Assembly: GCF_025263265.1 (NCBI RefSeq)
Contig: NZ_CP079869.1
Location: 1,488,001-1,552,000 of the forward strand
Reading direction: 5' to 3'
From: Mycobacterium sp. SMC-4
GTDB taxonomy: Bacteria > Actinomycetota > Actinomycetes > Mycobacteriales > Mycobacteriaceae
DNA: 64,000 nucleotides
Shown here one piece after another: positions 52,512 to 60,765 of this stretch (position 1 is its first letter; each line of letters begins with the position of its first letter). Under the pieces are notes generated by a model. The model was not told the DNA's origin. It saw nothing but the letters and a program-made list of their open reading frames with translations, and did not search any database. The translations under genes and the position numbers were made by a program.

Positions 52512-54134
52512 ATGGCGATCACGGTGGGCGAAGTCATCGAATTGCCGGTCGTGCTCCACGGTGGCCCGGAGGTTCTCAGTTCGCGCCGGTTCTCGGAACC
52601 GATCCGCTGGCTGCACGTCGGCGGAGTGGCCGACCTGTCGTCGTTGTTGCAGGGCGGTGAGCTGGTGCTGACCACCGCCGCCGGATTGGGTCGTGCGCCG
52701 CGACGGTACCTGCACGGGCTGGCCGACGCGGGAGCCCTCGGGGTGGTCGTGGAGCTGGGCACCGCAGCGGCCCGGCTCCCGGAGTCGCTGACGACGCTGG
52801 CGCACCAGCTCGATCTCGCGCTGGTGGTGCTGCACCGGCAGATCCGATTCGTCGACGTCACCGAAGTGGTGCACCGCCGCATCGTCGCCGAACAGTATGA
52901 CGAAGTCGCTTTCGACCGGCGGGTCCACGAGGTCTTCACCGAGTTGAGCATCCGGCGTGCCTCGGTCACCTCCATCGTCGACGCCGCGGCCGACATCCTC
53001 GACGTGCCCGTGGTACTCGAAGATCTTGCCCACCAGGCGATTGCGGTATCGGCCGGCGGCGCCAAAACCGCCACGGTGCTCGACGATTGGGAGAGACGGT
53101 CGCGTCGTCAAACGGCGGGCGCGGGTCCGGAGCAGTGGACGCTGACCGTGGTCGGCCCCCGGGGCGAGGAGTGGGGCCGACTGATCGCTCCGTTAGCGGT
53201 GGTGAACCGACCGCGGGTGACGATGGTGCTCGAACGGGCGTCGGCTGCACTGGCCCTCAACCGCATGATCGAGCGCAACGACACCGGTCTGCACCAGCAA
53301 GCGCAGAGCGGACTGATCGACGACGTGCTGCAGGGTCGGTTGGCCGACAGGTCTGAGGCAGCGGCGCGGGCACACGCACTCGGGTTGGGCAAGGCCACCC
53401 GCTATCACCCACTCGTGGTGCGGGTCGAGCGAATCGGCGCCGGGACCGATCCGCTAGCGGTGCAACGGCGCAATCTCGCTCTGCTCGATGCTGTGGCCCA
53501 CACCGTCAACGCGGCCGGACACACCGGACTGTTCTCCAGCCACCGCGACGGCGAGATCGCGGCGTTGGTCTCGCTGAACACCGCGCGCGGTGGGCCGGAC
53601 CGGGCGCTCACCGACATCGGCGAACGACTGGCCGCCGACCTGAGCCGCGTCGACGCGGTGACCCGGTCGGTGTGCGCGGTGGGCACACCGGAGGCCGACG
53701 TCACCGACGCGATCCGCGGGTTGGCCGAAGCGGGCCACGTCGCAGAGGTGGCGCTGGCCCTGCGCGACGATGCCCGAGCGTACTTTCGCGCGTCCGACGT
53801 CCGGTTGCGCGGGTTGATGACGTTGCTGCGCGATGATCCGCGGGTGCAGCGGTTCGCCGAGACCGAACTCAAACCGCTGCTGGACCGCGGGGTGGCCTCG
53901 GATCTGCAGATGCTGCGTGAGTACCTGCGGCTGGCGGGGAACAAAGCGGCGCTGGCCGCGCGGTTGCACATCAGCCGTCCGGCGCTCTACAAGCGGCTGG
54001 CCGCGATCGAACAGACCCTCGGCGTCGACCTCGATGACGCGGAATCGATGACGTCGTTGTCGGTGGCGTTGATGGTGCTCGATGCGCGGCGTCGCATCGA
54101 GCCCATCAGCCTCGCTCGATCAGGCCGACAGTGA
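52512..54134 (+). CDS. PucR-family transcriptional regulator
   Basis: The 540-residue protein has an N-terminal PucR ligand domain (MAITVGEVIELPVVLHGGPEVL then SSLLQGGELVLTTAAGL), a GGDEF-like middle region and a C-terminal PucR helix-turn-helix (LREYLRLAGNKAALAARLHISRPALYKRL). PucR proteins activate catabolism of purines, amines or amino acids. It lies between two leftward units, the permease/aminopeptidase genes on one side and the dehydrogenase/aminotransferase genes on the other, and its 3' end overlaps that of the permease by 15 bp. It is the natural candidate to induce both units. Confidence 0.9.
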   Translation: MAITVGEVIELPVVLHGGPEVLSSRRFSEPIRWLHVGGVADLSSLLQGGELVLTTAAGLGRAPRRYLHGLADAGALGVVVELGTAAARLPESLTTLAHQLDLALVVLHRQIRFVDVTEVVHRRIVAEQYDEVAFDRRVHEVFTELSIRRASVTSIVDAAADILDVPVVLEDLAHQAIAVSAGGAKTATVLDDWERRSRRQTAGAGPEQWTLTVVGPRGEEWGRLIAPLAVVNRPRVTMVLERASAALALNRMIERNDTGLHQQAQSGLIDDVLQGRLADRSEAAARAHALGLGKATRYHPLVVRVERIGAGTDPLAVQRRNLALLDAVAHTVNAAGHTGLFSSHRDGEIAALVSLNTARGGPDRALTDIGERLAADLSRVDAVTRSVCAVGTPEADVTDAIRGLAEAGHVAEVALALRDDARAYFRASDVRLRGLMTLLRDDPRVQRFAETELKPLLDRGVASDLQMLREYLRLAGNKAALAARLHISRPALYKRLAAIEQTLGVDLDDAESMTSLSVALMVLDARRRIEPISLARSGRQ

Positions 54135-55538
54135 CCGCGACGGTCGCCAGGCCACAAAGCCGATGATCAGGCCCACGAACGGGATTGCGGCCAGAACGGT
54201 GCTCAGCGTGGTGCTCCCGCCGGTGACCAGCGTGAAGTTCGACAGCACCAGCCACAGGCTGGCCAGCAGCCCGGCCACCGCCAGCGCCGGAGCGATCCGC
54301 GTGGTCCAGACCCGGCCCGACGCCTGCTCGCGCTCACGCAGGAAGAACACCAGAACGGCGATCGAGGTGGTCAGCATCAACGTGACCATGCCGACGGTCG
54401 CGACACCGGCCATCGAACCGAAAACCCCCACCAGCGGGTCGATTCCGAGAAGCGCGAACACCCCGATGATCACGGTCGCCGTGACGGTCTGCACCACCGA
54501 GGAAAACGACGGCGACTGGTGGCTTTGGTGCACCTGCGCCAGCCGGGCGGGCAGCAGTCCCTTACCGGCCAGCACGAACTGGTAGCGCGCGATCACGTTG
54601 TGGAACGACAGCACACAGGCGAACAGGCTGGTCAGCAACAGGACGTTCATGATGTCTCGACCGAGCCCGCCCAGCATGTCACCGGTGGTGTCCAGCAGCA
54701 TGTTGCCCTCACCATCGAGGGTGCGCTGGGCCACCGCACCCACCTCGTCTGGCCCGATCGCGACGACGAATGCCCACGACGTGATCGCGTAGAAGGCGCC
54801 GATCAAAATCACCGCGGCATAGGTCGCACGCGGGATCGTGCGCTGCGGGTCGCGTGCTTCGTCGCGGAACACCGCCGTGGCCTCAAAGCCGATGAATCCG
54901 GTCAGCGCGAACAGGATCGCGATGCCGATGGCCCCTTGGGTGAAGGTCGCCGGGTCGAACGACGTGAACGTGATGCCGGCCGGGCCGGGGTTGGTGACCA
55001 TCACGGCGTCGAGGATGACGACGATGCCGATCTCCAAGGTGAGCGCCACACCCAGCACCTTCGCGCTGAGATCGATATGCCGATAGCCGAGGACGGCGAC
55101 AATCGCCAGAATGGCGAACGAGTATACCGGCCAAGGGATCACCGGCCCGTTGTAGTGCGCCACGGTGTCGGAGATCGCCCAGCCGATGTATCCGTAGATT
55201 CCGACTTGGATCGCGGTGTAGGCGATCAGCGCGACCACCGCGATGCCCTTGCCCATGCGCTCACCGAGCCCGACGGTGACGTAGGAGTAGAACGCCCCGG
55301 CCTCGGGCACGTGCGGCGTCATCGTCACGAACCCGATGCTGAACACCAGCAGCACCAATGCGGCGATCGCGAACCCGACCGGCGCGCCGGCCCCGTTGCC
55401 GATCCCCATCCCCAGCGGCATGTTGCCGCCGATCACGGTCAGGGGGGCGGCCGCCGCGACGACCATGAACACGATGGCCACAGGGCCGAGATGCCCGGTG
55501 AGGCGCCGGCTTTCGCTCTTCGCGGGTGCAGTGGTCAC
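54120..55538 (-). CDS. APC-family amino acid permease
   Basis: The 472-residue protein has about twelve membrane helices and the APC core (MVVAAAAPLTVIGGNMPLGMGIGNGAGAPVGF in helix 1; GFIGFEATAVFRDEARDPQRTIPRA around helix 6). It would import amino acids or amines with protons. GTG at 55538 has AGGAG 5 nt upstream and overlaps the aminopeptidase stop by 4 bp (GTGA), so the two are translationally coupled. The extended frame upstream belongs to the aminopeptidase shadow. A beta-amino acid or small peptide is the substrate suggested by context. Confidence 0.9.
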   Translation of the reverse strand: MTTAPAKSESRRLTGHLGPVAIVFMVVAAAAPLTVIGGNMPLGMGIGNGAGAPVGFAIAALVLLVFSIGFVTMTPHVPEAGAFYSYVTVGLGERMGKGIAVVALIAYTAIQVGIYGYIGWAISDTVAHYNGPVIPWPVYSFAILAIVAVLGYRHIDLSAKVLGVALTLEIGIVVILDAVMVTNPGPAGITFTSFDPATFTQGAIGIAILFALTGFIGFEATAVFRDEARDPQRTIPRATYAAVILIGAFYAITSWAFVVAIGPDEVGAVAQRTLDGEGNMLLDTTGDMLGGLGRDIMNVLLLTSLFACVLSFHNVIARYQFVLAGKGLLPARLAQVHQSHQSPSFSSVVQTVTATVIIGVFALLGIDPLVGVFGSMAGVATVGMVTLMLTTSIAVLVFFLREREQASGRVWTTRIAPALAVAGLLASLWLVLSNFTLVTGGSTTLSTVLAAIPFVGLIIGFVAWRPSRSLSA

Positions 55539-56659
55539 GAGATCTCCTGGGGTGGTGGGGTGTTGACACGCAGGGCCTGCGTAAGCAGGCCGTGGTCCAG
55601 TGCATGGGCGGTGAAACCGTGCCGCCCGGTCATGGTGGTCGCGGCGACCATCGCGTTGACGATGGCTTCCTCGGTGGCCTCGATGGTCAGGTCGAACAGC
55701 CGGGTCATCAGCTGCGGGGCGACCATGCGCACCGCGACCTCGGGTTGGGCGGCGGTGGGGTCCTCGTCCCACGCGTAGGGCGGGATGCCGCGATTGCCGG
55801 TGGAGAACGCCAGCATCAGGTCGCCGCTGTATTGCTCGCCGGTCCCGCCGAGTCGGGCCACAGCCAGGGCCGCGCGCTGGGCCAGCCTGGTGCACTGGTG
55901 GGGGAGCAGCGGGGCGTCGGTGGCAACGATGACGATGATCGAGCCCGACCCGGGCTCATACCTGGCGGGCAGCTCGGGCAGCGGGACCTCGCTGGGCCCG
56001 ATGAGTTCGCCGACCGGGACACCGTTGATCTGGAGTCGTTCGCGGCGGCCGTGATTGGCCTGCACCAGCACACCGACCGTGTACCGGCCGGTGGCGGTGT
56101 CGGTGACGCGCGACGACGTGCCGATCCCGCCTTTGAAGCCGTGGCAGATCATGCCGGTGCCGCTGCCGACGTTGCCCTCGGCGGGCCGTAGGCCCGATGC
56201 GCTCTCCAGCGCCGCGCGGACATGCTCGGGCCGAACGTGGAACCCGTTGATGTCGTTGAGCAGGCCGTCGTAGGTCTCGCCGACCACCGGCAATGACCAG
56301 TACAGGCCCTCGCCGCGGGCGCGCACCTGGGCGGCCACCAGTTCGTCGCGCACGACGCCGACGCTGTGGGTGTTGGTCAGCCCGATCGCGCTGGTCAGCT
56401 CGCCCGACTCGCGAATCCATTCCAGGCCGGTCAGCTCGCCGCTGCCGTTGAGCCGGTGCGATCCGGCGAACACCGGCTCGGTCCAGATGTCGTCGTGCGG
56501 GACGACGACGGTGACTCCGGTGTGCACGGCCGGCGGTCCGTCGGAGTCGAGGGTGGTGTGCCCGACCCGTACGCCTGAGACGTCGGTGATGGCATTGGTC
56601 GGTCCTGGGGGATGGTCCCCGATCACCACGCCGAGGTCTCTGGCACGCACTGATTGCAC
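55535..56659 (-). CDS. P1-family (DmpA/BapA) beta-aminopeptidase
   Basis: The 374-residue protein belongs to the DmpA Ntn-hydrolase family: TNAITDVSGVRVGHTTL at the N-terminus, NDINGFHVRPEHV and EGNVGSGTGMICHGFKGGIGTSSR in the middle, and GSIIVIVATDAPLLPHQ, where Ser240 is the expected self-processing N-terminal nucleophile. DmpA/BapA enzymes cut themselves before this Ser and release N-terminal residues from D-, L- or beta-amino acid peptides. GTG at 56659 has AGGA 4-7 nt upstream. It heads the operon with the APC permease and is divergent from a TetR gene. Confidence 0.9.
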   Translation of the reverse strand: MQSVRARDLGVVIGDHPPGPTNAITDVSGVRVGHTTLDSDGPPAVHTGVTVVVPHDDIWTEPVFAGSHRLNGSGELTGLEWIRESGELTSAIGLTNTHSVGVVRDELVAAQVRARGEGLYWSLPVVGETYDGLLNDINGFHVRPEHVRAALESASGLRPAEGNVGSGTGMICHGFKGGIGTSSRVTDTATGRYTVGVLVQANHGRRERLQINGVPVGELIGPSEVPLPELPARYEPGSGSIIVIVATDAPLLPHQCTRLAQRAALAVARLGGTGEQYSGDLMLAFSTGNRGIPPYAWDEDPTAAQPEVAVRMVAPQLMTRLFDLTIEATEEAIVNAMVAATTMTGRHGFTAHALDHGLLTQALRVNTPPPQEIS

Positions 56660-56669
56660 TCGTTCCTGC

Positions 56670-56698
56670 TAGTTTTTTTACTAAGTGGAAAAGAACTA
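56670..56698. promoter_or_regulatory. Candidate TetR operator upstream of the aminopeptidase operon
   Basis: TAGTTTTTTT (56670-56679) and AAAAGAACTA (56689-56698) form an inverted repeat with nine of ten positions paired and a 9-nt centre. It is AT-rich against a GC-rich background and lies 11 bp before the aminopeptidase GTG. The TetR encoded on the other side (56779) is the likely ligand. Confidence 0.5.
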
Positions 56699-56778
56699 TC
56701 CGCCGGTGTGACCTCCGACGCAACCGGAACGGCAGAATAAGTTGAAACCCAGCCCACGGCGCAGGAGGTGAGCACGAT

Positions 56779-57390
56779 ATGGCACGGCCGAATCGGCAGG
56801 TGGAACGGCGCGGCGACATCATGGATGCCGCGATCGCCCTGATCGAGCGCCACGACCTGGCCACCCTCAAGCTCGCCGACGTCGCCGCCGAGCTCGGGCT
56901 GACGACCAATGCGGTGCGCTATTACTTCAAGGACATGTCCGAGTTGCTGTCGGAACTGGCGCTGCGCTCCGACGTCCGGTTCTACGACGACCGCCGACGG
57001 CTCGCCGCCGAGGCCGGGGACCCGCCGGCCCAACTGGCGGTGACCATCGCCGCCGGCCTGCCCACCGGGCCCGAGGACGCCGAATGGCGTGCCATCTGGC
57101 GGGCCGTGCTGGCCGCCGGATTCGAGCTGGACCGGCGCATCGATGTGCAAAGCATCTACCACCGTCAGGTCGGGCTCTACGCCGAATTGTTGGACGCCGG
57201 CGCCCGGTCCGGGTGGTTCACGCTGACGAGTCGCGCCCACGACATCGCGATGACACTGATGTCGATGGAGGACTACTTCGGGTACCGCATCGTCGCCCGC
57301 GATCCCGCGCTGAATCGTCCGACCGCGCTGCGGCTGATGCGCCAGTACGCCGAGTTGGCCACCGGGGCACGGCTACCCGAGACGGTCTGA
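56779..57390 (+). CDS. TetR/BetI-like regulator
   Basis: The 203-residue protein has a TetR helix-turn-helix (RRGDIMDAAIALIERHDLATLKLADVAAELGLTTNAVRYYF) and a BetI-type C-terminal domain. ATG at 56779 has GGAGG 8-12 nt upstream. It is divergent from the DmpA-like gene and convergent with an SDR gene. Together with PucR it puts two regulators on the beta-amino acid region, perhaps repression by TetR and induction by PucR. Confidence 0.88.
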   Translation: MARPNRQVERRGDIMDAAIALIERHDLATLKLADVAAELGLTTNAVRYYFKDMSELLSELALRSDVRFYDDRRRLAAEAGDPPAQLAVTIAAGLPTGPEDAEWRAIWRAVLAAGFELDRRIDVQSIYHRQVGLYAELLDAGARSGWFTLTSRAHDIAMTLMSMEDYFGYRIVARDPALNRPTALRLMRQYAELATGARLPETV

Positions 57391-57412
57391 GCCGTCAGGC
57401 GGGGTGGCTCGG

Positions 57413-58264
57413 TCACATATGCGAGCCACCGTCGATGCGGACCTCGGTTCCGGTGATGAAGAACGCGTCGGGGCTGCCGAGCATCGCGACCACGCCGGCC
57501 ACCGCGTCCGGACCGGCGAACATCGCCCCGCCCGGCAGCGGCAGCATCGGGGCCACCTTGCCGAACAGCGTGTAATCGGCGTCGTCGGGTAAGCCCGGCC
57601 CGATGCTCTGCCGCGAGGATCCGGTGCCGTCGGTCATGCCCGACGAAATCGACCCTGGCTGAACGCAATTGAACCGAATTCCGGCCTTGGCGAACTCCAA
57701 TGCCCACGCGTGGGTCATCGCGAGCACGCCCCCTTTTGAGGCGGCGTAGGCTGCCATGTAGGGGTGCGCGAAGTGCGCCGAGGTCGAGCTGAAATTCACC
57801 ACCGCCGGACCGTTGCCCTCATGCAGTGCGCCGATGGACTGCCTGGTCACCAGGAACGTCCCGATCAGGTTGATGCGCAAAACCTTTTCGAAGTCGGCAA
57901 GTGTGGTCTGGGCCAGGTGAGCCGAACGCAGGATGCCTGCGGCGTTGACCAACGTGTCCAGTCCGCCCAGCGTGGCCAGTGCCGCGGTGACACCCTGGGC
58001 CACTGAGTCTTCGTCGCCGACGTCCATCGCGACAGTGCACAGACCTGCGGTGAGTCCACCGGCCTTGTCCACGGTGTCAGCGAGACCCTCGGCACTGATG
58101 TCGGCCGCCACCACCTGACCGCCCTCGGCCAGGATGCGCAGCGTGCATGCCTGCCCGATGCCCGACCCCGCACCGGTGATCAGGACGCGCCGGGCGGTGT
58201 AACGCGACAGCTGTGGTGACTGAGGTGGGGCAGTGGAAGATTGCTCCGCCGACGGTACGGCCAC
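57413..58264 (-). CDS. Short-chain dehydrogenase/reductase
   Basis: The 283-residue protein has the classical SDR features: TGAGSGIG NAD(P)-binding loop, LVNAAG, Ser in NFSSTSAHFAHPYMAAYAASKGG with the YxxxK catalytic pair, and a C-terminal GTEVRIDGG. It oxidises or reduces a hydroxyl or keto group; the substrate is unknown. GTG at 58264 was chosen because AGGAG lies about 10 nt upstream; the frame is open much further but is non-coding there. A Ser/Gln-rich N-terminal tail of about 25 residues is unusual for the family. It follows the AraC gene on the same strand. Confidence 0.85.
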   Translation of the reverse strand: MAVPSAEQSSTAPPQSPQLSRYTARRVLITGAGSGIGQACTLRILAEGGQVVAADISAEGLADTVDKAGGLTAGLCTVAMDVGDEDSVAQGVTAALATLGGLDTLVNAAGILRSAHLAQTTLADFEKVLRINLIGTFLVTRQSIGALHEGNGPAVVNFSSTSAHFAHPYMAAYAASKGGVLAMTHAWALEFAKAGIRFNCVQPGSISSGMTDGTGSSRQSIGPGLPDDADYTLFGKVAPMLPLPGGAMFAGPDAVAGVVAMLGSPDAFFITGTEVRIDGGSHM

Positions 58265-58332
58265 GACATGACTCCTGTCTGCTCGCGGTCCTGGTGGACC
58301 CGACGCAGTGTGTGCCGCGCTGTCGAGGGCTG

Positions 58333-59121
58333 TCAACGGTGCGGCTCTGGGAGAGCCGAGGGCGCTGCGGTACGCAGGGCCACCCCGCTGCGCAGCAGCT
58401 CGGACGCGGTGAGCCCGAACGTCTCCCGGAACCGGTCGGACAGGTGTGACGGGCTGGCGAAGCCGGCTTGCGCAGCGGCCTCGGTCAGACCGGCGCCGTC
58501 GGTCATCGCCCTTCCGGCCCGCATCAACCGGATCCACAGCCGGTAACGGCGCACACTGGTGCCCGTCTGTGCCCGGAACAGGTGCAGGAAGCGCGACTCG
58601 GACAACCCGACATTCTCGGCCAGCGCACAGGCGGACGGAGCGCCGTCGGGGTCGGAGGCGATGCGCGCCGCGGCCGACCGGATCCGCGGGTCGATCGGCC
58701 GCGCCGCACCCGGGGCCGCAACATCCAGCCAGCGCATGGCGCCGTCGTCGTCGGCCGGCGCGGATGCCAGAATCTGTTCGCTCACATGCCGGTGCCGCAC
58801 ATCGCCGGTGCGACTGCGGCACTGGGTGCGGATCGTTTCGATCCGATCCGAGGACGGGTCGAGGTAACAGGACACCAGCCGGCCGCCGTGGGTGTCGAGC
58901 TGGTGGACCAGCCGCGGCGGGATCAGCACGCTGCGGGCGCGCACCCGGTGTTCGTCGGCGGTGACGGTGAGAACGCCGTCGACGCCGACCGCCAGACACC
59001 AGACCGCCCCGGAGTGCGGACGCAGATTCAGGCCGGGACCGGCATACAGCGCCCGGCCCGGCCACAGCCACACCACCGGGCAGCAGGTTTGTGGAAGCGG
59101 CGGATCGTCGGGTTCTGCCAT
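58333..59121 (-). CDS. AraC-family transcriptional regulator
   Basis: The 262-residue protein has an N-terminal cupin-like sensing region (LVHQLDTHGGRLVSCYLDP) and a C-terminal double helix-turn-helix: ALAENVGLSESRFLHLFRAQTGTSVRRYRLWIRL and LTEAAAQAGFASPSHLSDRFRETFG. ATG at 59121 has GGAGG 5 nt upstream; another ATG at 59133 is possible. It is divergent from the DUF4345 gene by 34 bp and precedes the SDR gene, so it may regulate either. Confidence 0.88.
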   Translation of the reverse strand: MAEPDDPPLPQTCCPVVWLWPGRALYAGPGLNLRPHSGAVWCLAVGVDGVLTVTADEHRVRARSVLIPPRLVHQLDTHGGRLVSCYLDPSSDRIETIRTQCRSRTGDVRHRHVSEQILASAPADDDGAMRWLDVAAPGAARPIDPRIRSAAARIASDPDGAPSACALAENVGLSESRFLHLFRAQTGTSVRRYRLWIRLMRAGRAMTDGAGLTEAAAQAGFASPSHLSDRFRETFGLTASELLRSGVALRTAAPSALPEPHR

Positions 59122-59155
59122 GGTGACCTCCATACACCGGTGAAAAGAGGCTAAC

Positions 59156-59524
59156 GTGACCGCATTGGCAGCAACTGTCCTCGTCGTCGCGGCGTTGTTC
59201 TTCGCAGCCATGGGCACGTACGCCCTGGTTGTGCCGACCAGATTGACCGCCCCGTTCGACATCACGCTCGGGTCGGCGGTGGCGCGCTCAGAGGTGCGCG
59301 CGGTCTACGGGGGGTTCGGGTGGGCGATCGCGGTGATGCTGATGGTGGCGGTGGCAGACCCGCAACTGCGTGCCGGCATCGTGATCACCGTGGCCGCTGC
59401 GCTGGCCGGGATGGCGGCCGGGCGCGTGCTCTCCGCACTCGACGGTCGAACGGCGTTCTACCCCAACTGGTTCTACTTCCTGGTGGAGATCATCGTTGCG
59501 GTCGCGCTGTTCTCGGTCGCCTGA
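59156..59524 (+). CDS. DUF4345 small membrane protein
   Basis: The 122-residue protein has four membrane helices, and the DUF4345 block ITLGSAVARSEVRAVYGGFG is followed by FYPNWFYFLVEIIVAV. No function is established. GTG at 59156 is the start; no clear ribosome-binding site is present. It is divergent from the AraC gene, so it may be one of its targets. Confidence 0.75.
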   Translation: MTALAATVLVVAALFFAAMGTYALVVPTRLTAPFDITLGSAVARSEVRAVYGGFGWAIAVMLMVAVADPQLRAGIVITVAAALAGMAAGRVLSALDGRTAFYPNWFYFLVEIIVAVALFSVA

Positions 59525-59555
59525 CGGTGGACTGTGCGCCGTCAACGGCGGGGAG

Positions 59556-59561
59556 TAGCCT
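59556..59561 (+). promoter_or_regulatory. Predicted -10 element for a leaderless start at 59568
   Basis: TAGCCT ends 6 nt before the ATG at 59568 with no Shine-Dalgarno sequence. Confidence 0.42.
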
Positions 59562-59567
59562 CGCGCC

Positions 59568-59921
59568 ATGGAAATACTACGGTCTGTAGTTGTCTTGCTG
59601 CACATCGTCGGCTTCGCGGTGCTGTTCGGTCCGTGGGTCGCCGAGGCGGCAGCGCGGCGGTTCCAGGTCACCCGGGTGATGGATTACGGTCTGCTGCTCT
59701 CGCTGGTCACGGGACTGGCGCTGGCGGCGCCGTGGCCGGCCGGGGTAGCGCTGAACTACCCGAAGATCGGCATCAAGCTGGTCATCGTGATCGTCATCGG
59801 CGGATTGCTCGGCATGGGCAGTGCCCGGCAAAAGCGCACCGGCGAGGCGGTGCCCCGGCCGATCTTCGTCTCGGTCGGAGCGCTGGCTCTGCTGGCCGCC
59901 GCGCTTGCCGTGGTGTGGTGA
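59568..59921 (+). CDS. Small four-TM membrane protein
   Basis: The 117-residue protein has four helices (SVVVLLHIVGFAVLFGPWV; LLLSLVTGLALAAPW; GIKLVIVIVIGGLLGMG; FVSVGALALLAAALAVVW) and a His in the first. The pattern resembles small actinobacterial membrane proteins of unknown function. It has a leaderless-type start and lies convergent with the SDR gene at 59931. No function can be assigned. Confidence 0.7.
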   Translation: MEILRSVVVLLHIVGFAVLFGPWVAEAAARRFQVTRVMDYGLLLSLVTGLALAAPWPAGVALNYPKIGIKLVIVIVIGGLLGMGSARQKRTGEAVPRPIFVSVGALALLAAALAVVW

Positions 59922-59930
59922 CGCCGGCGC

Positions 59931-60716
59931 TCACTGCTCGTCGAGGCCCATCAGCGCGGTGACACCGTGGTCGCGCCCCGCGGTGTAGCCACCGTCCACC
60001 GCGATCGCCTGCCCGCTGACGAAGCTCGCGTCCGACGAGAGCAGAAACGCTGCCACCGCGGCGACCTCGTCGGGCCGACCGAACCGGCGCAGTTTGTGCT
60101 CGCGGCGCAGTTCCTCGCGCACCCCCTCCATCCCGGCAATGCCCATCGTGTCCTCGAACAGCGGCGTCTGGATGAACCCCGGGCAGATCGCATTGACCCG
60201 GATACCGCTGGGCCCGTAGTCGATTGCCGCGTTCTTGGTCAGTAGCACCACCCCGCCCTTGGAAGCGTTGTAGGCGCTGCCGCCCGCGGTGCCCTCCAGC
60301 CCCTCGATGCTCGACAGCGTCACGATCGAGCCGCGTTCACCGGCGAGCCGGTCCTGGTTCATCATCTGCGTCAGGGCCGCGCGCATCACCACGAACGTCG
60401 CCGTCAGGTTCACCTCGAGCACGCGGTTCCACTCGTCGTCGCCGAGCAGGTGCACCGGTCCACCGCCGGCGACGCCCGCGGAATGCACGACACCGTCGAG
60501 GCGCCCGGCCCCGTCGAGGACCTCGGCGACCGCGCGCCGAGCCACCTCGTCATCGCACACATCGCCGATGAGGCAACGAAATTCAGGACGATCGGCAGCG
60601 GTGCGATCGAGTCCGACGACGTGCGCCCCCTCGGCGACCAGCCGCGTCGCTGTCGCCACTCCGATGCCCGAGGCCGCACCGGTCACCAGCACACCCCTGC
60701 CCGCCAGCCCGTTCAC
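59931..60716 (-). CDS. Short-chain dehydrogenase/reductase
   Basis: The 261-residue protein has TGAASGIG near the N-terminus, GVVHSAGVAGGG, the YNASKGG catalytic motif preceded by VTLSSIEG, and GQAIAVDGGYTAGRD at the C-terminus. It is a classical NAD(P)-dependent SDR. GTG at 60716 starts it (MNGLAGRGVLV). It is divergent from the alpha/beta hydrolase gene by 49 bp. Context with a flavin monooxygenase suggests oxidation of a secondary alcohol to the ketone that the monooxygenase uses. Confidence 0.87.
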   Translation of the reverse strand: MNGLAGRGVLVTGAASGIGVATATRLVAEGAHVVGLDRTAADRPEFRCLIGDVCDDEVARRAVAEVLDGAGRLDGVVHSAGVAGGGPVHLLGDDEWNRVLEVNLTATFVVMRAALTQMMNQDRLAGERGSIVTLSSIEGLEGTAGGSAYNASKGGVVLLTKNAAIDYGPSGIRVNAICPGFIQTPLFEDTMGIAGMEGVREELRREHKLRRFGRPDEVAAVAAFLLSSDASFVSGQAIAVDGGYTAGRDHGVTALMGLDEQ

Positions 60717-60752
60717 CGGCCCAGTATGGCCCGGTCGCCGTGGCCCGGCACC

Positions 60753-60758
60753 TACGAT
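60753..60758 (+). promoter_or_regulatory. Predicted -10 element for a leaderless start at 60766
   Basis: TACGAT ends 7 nt before the ATG at 60766; no Shine-Dalgarno sequence is present. Confidence 0.45.
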
Positions 60759-60765
60759 CGGCAGA

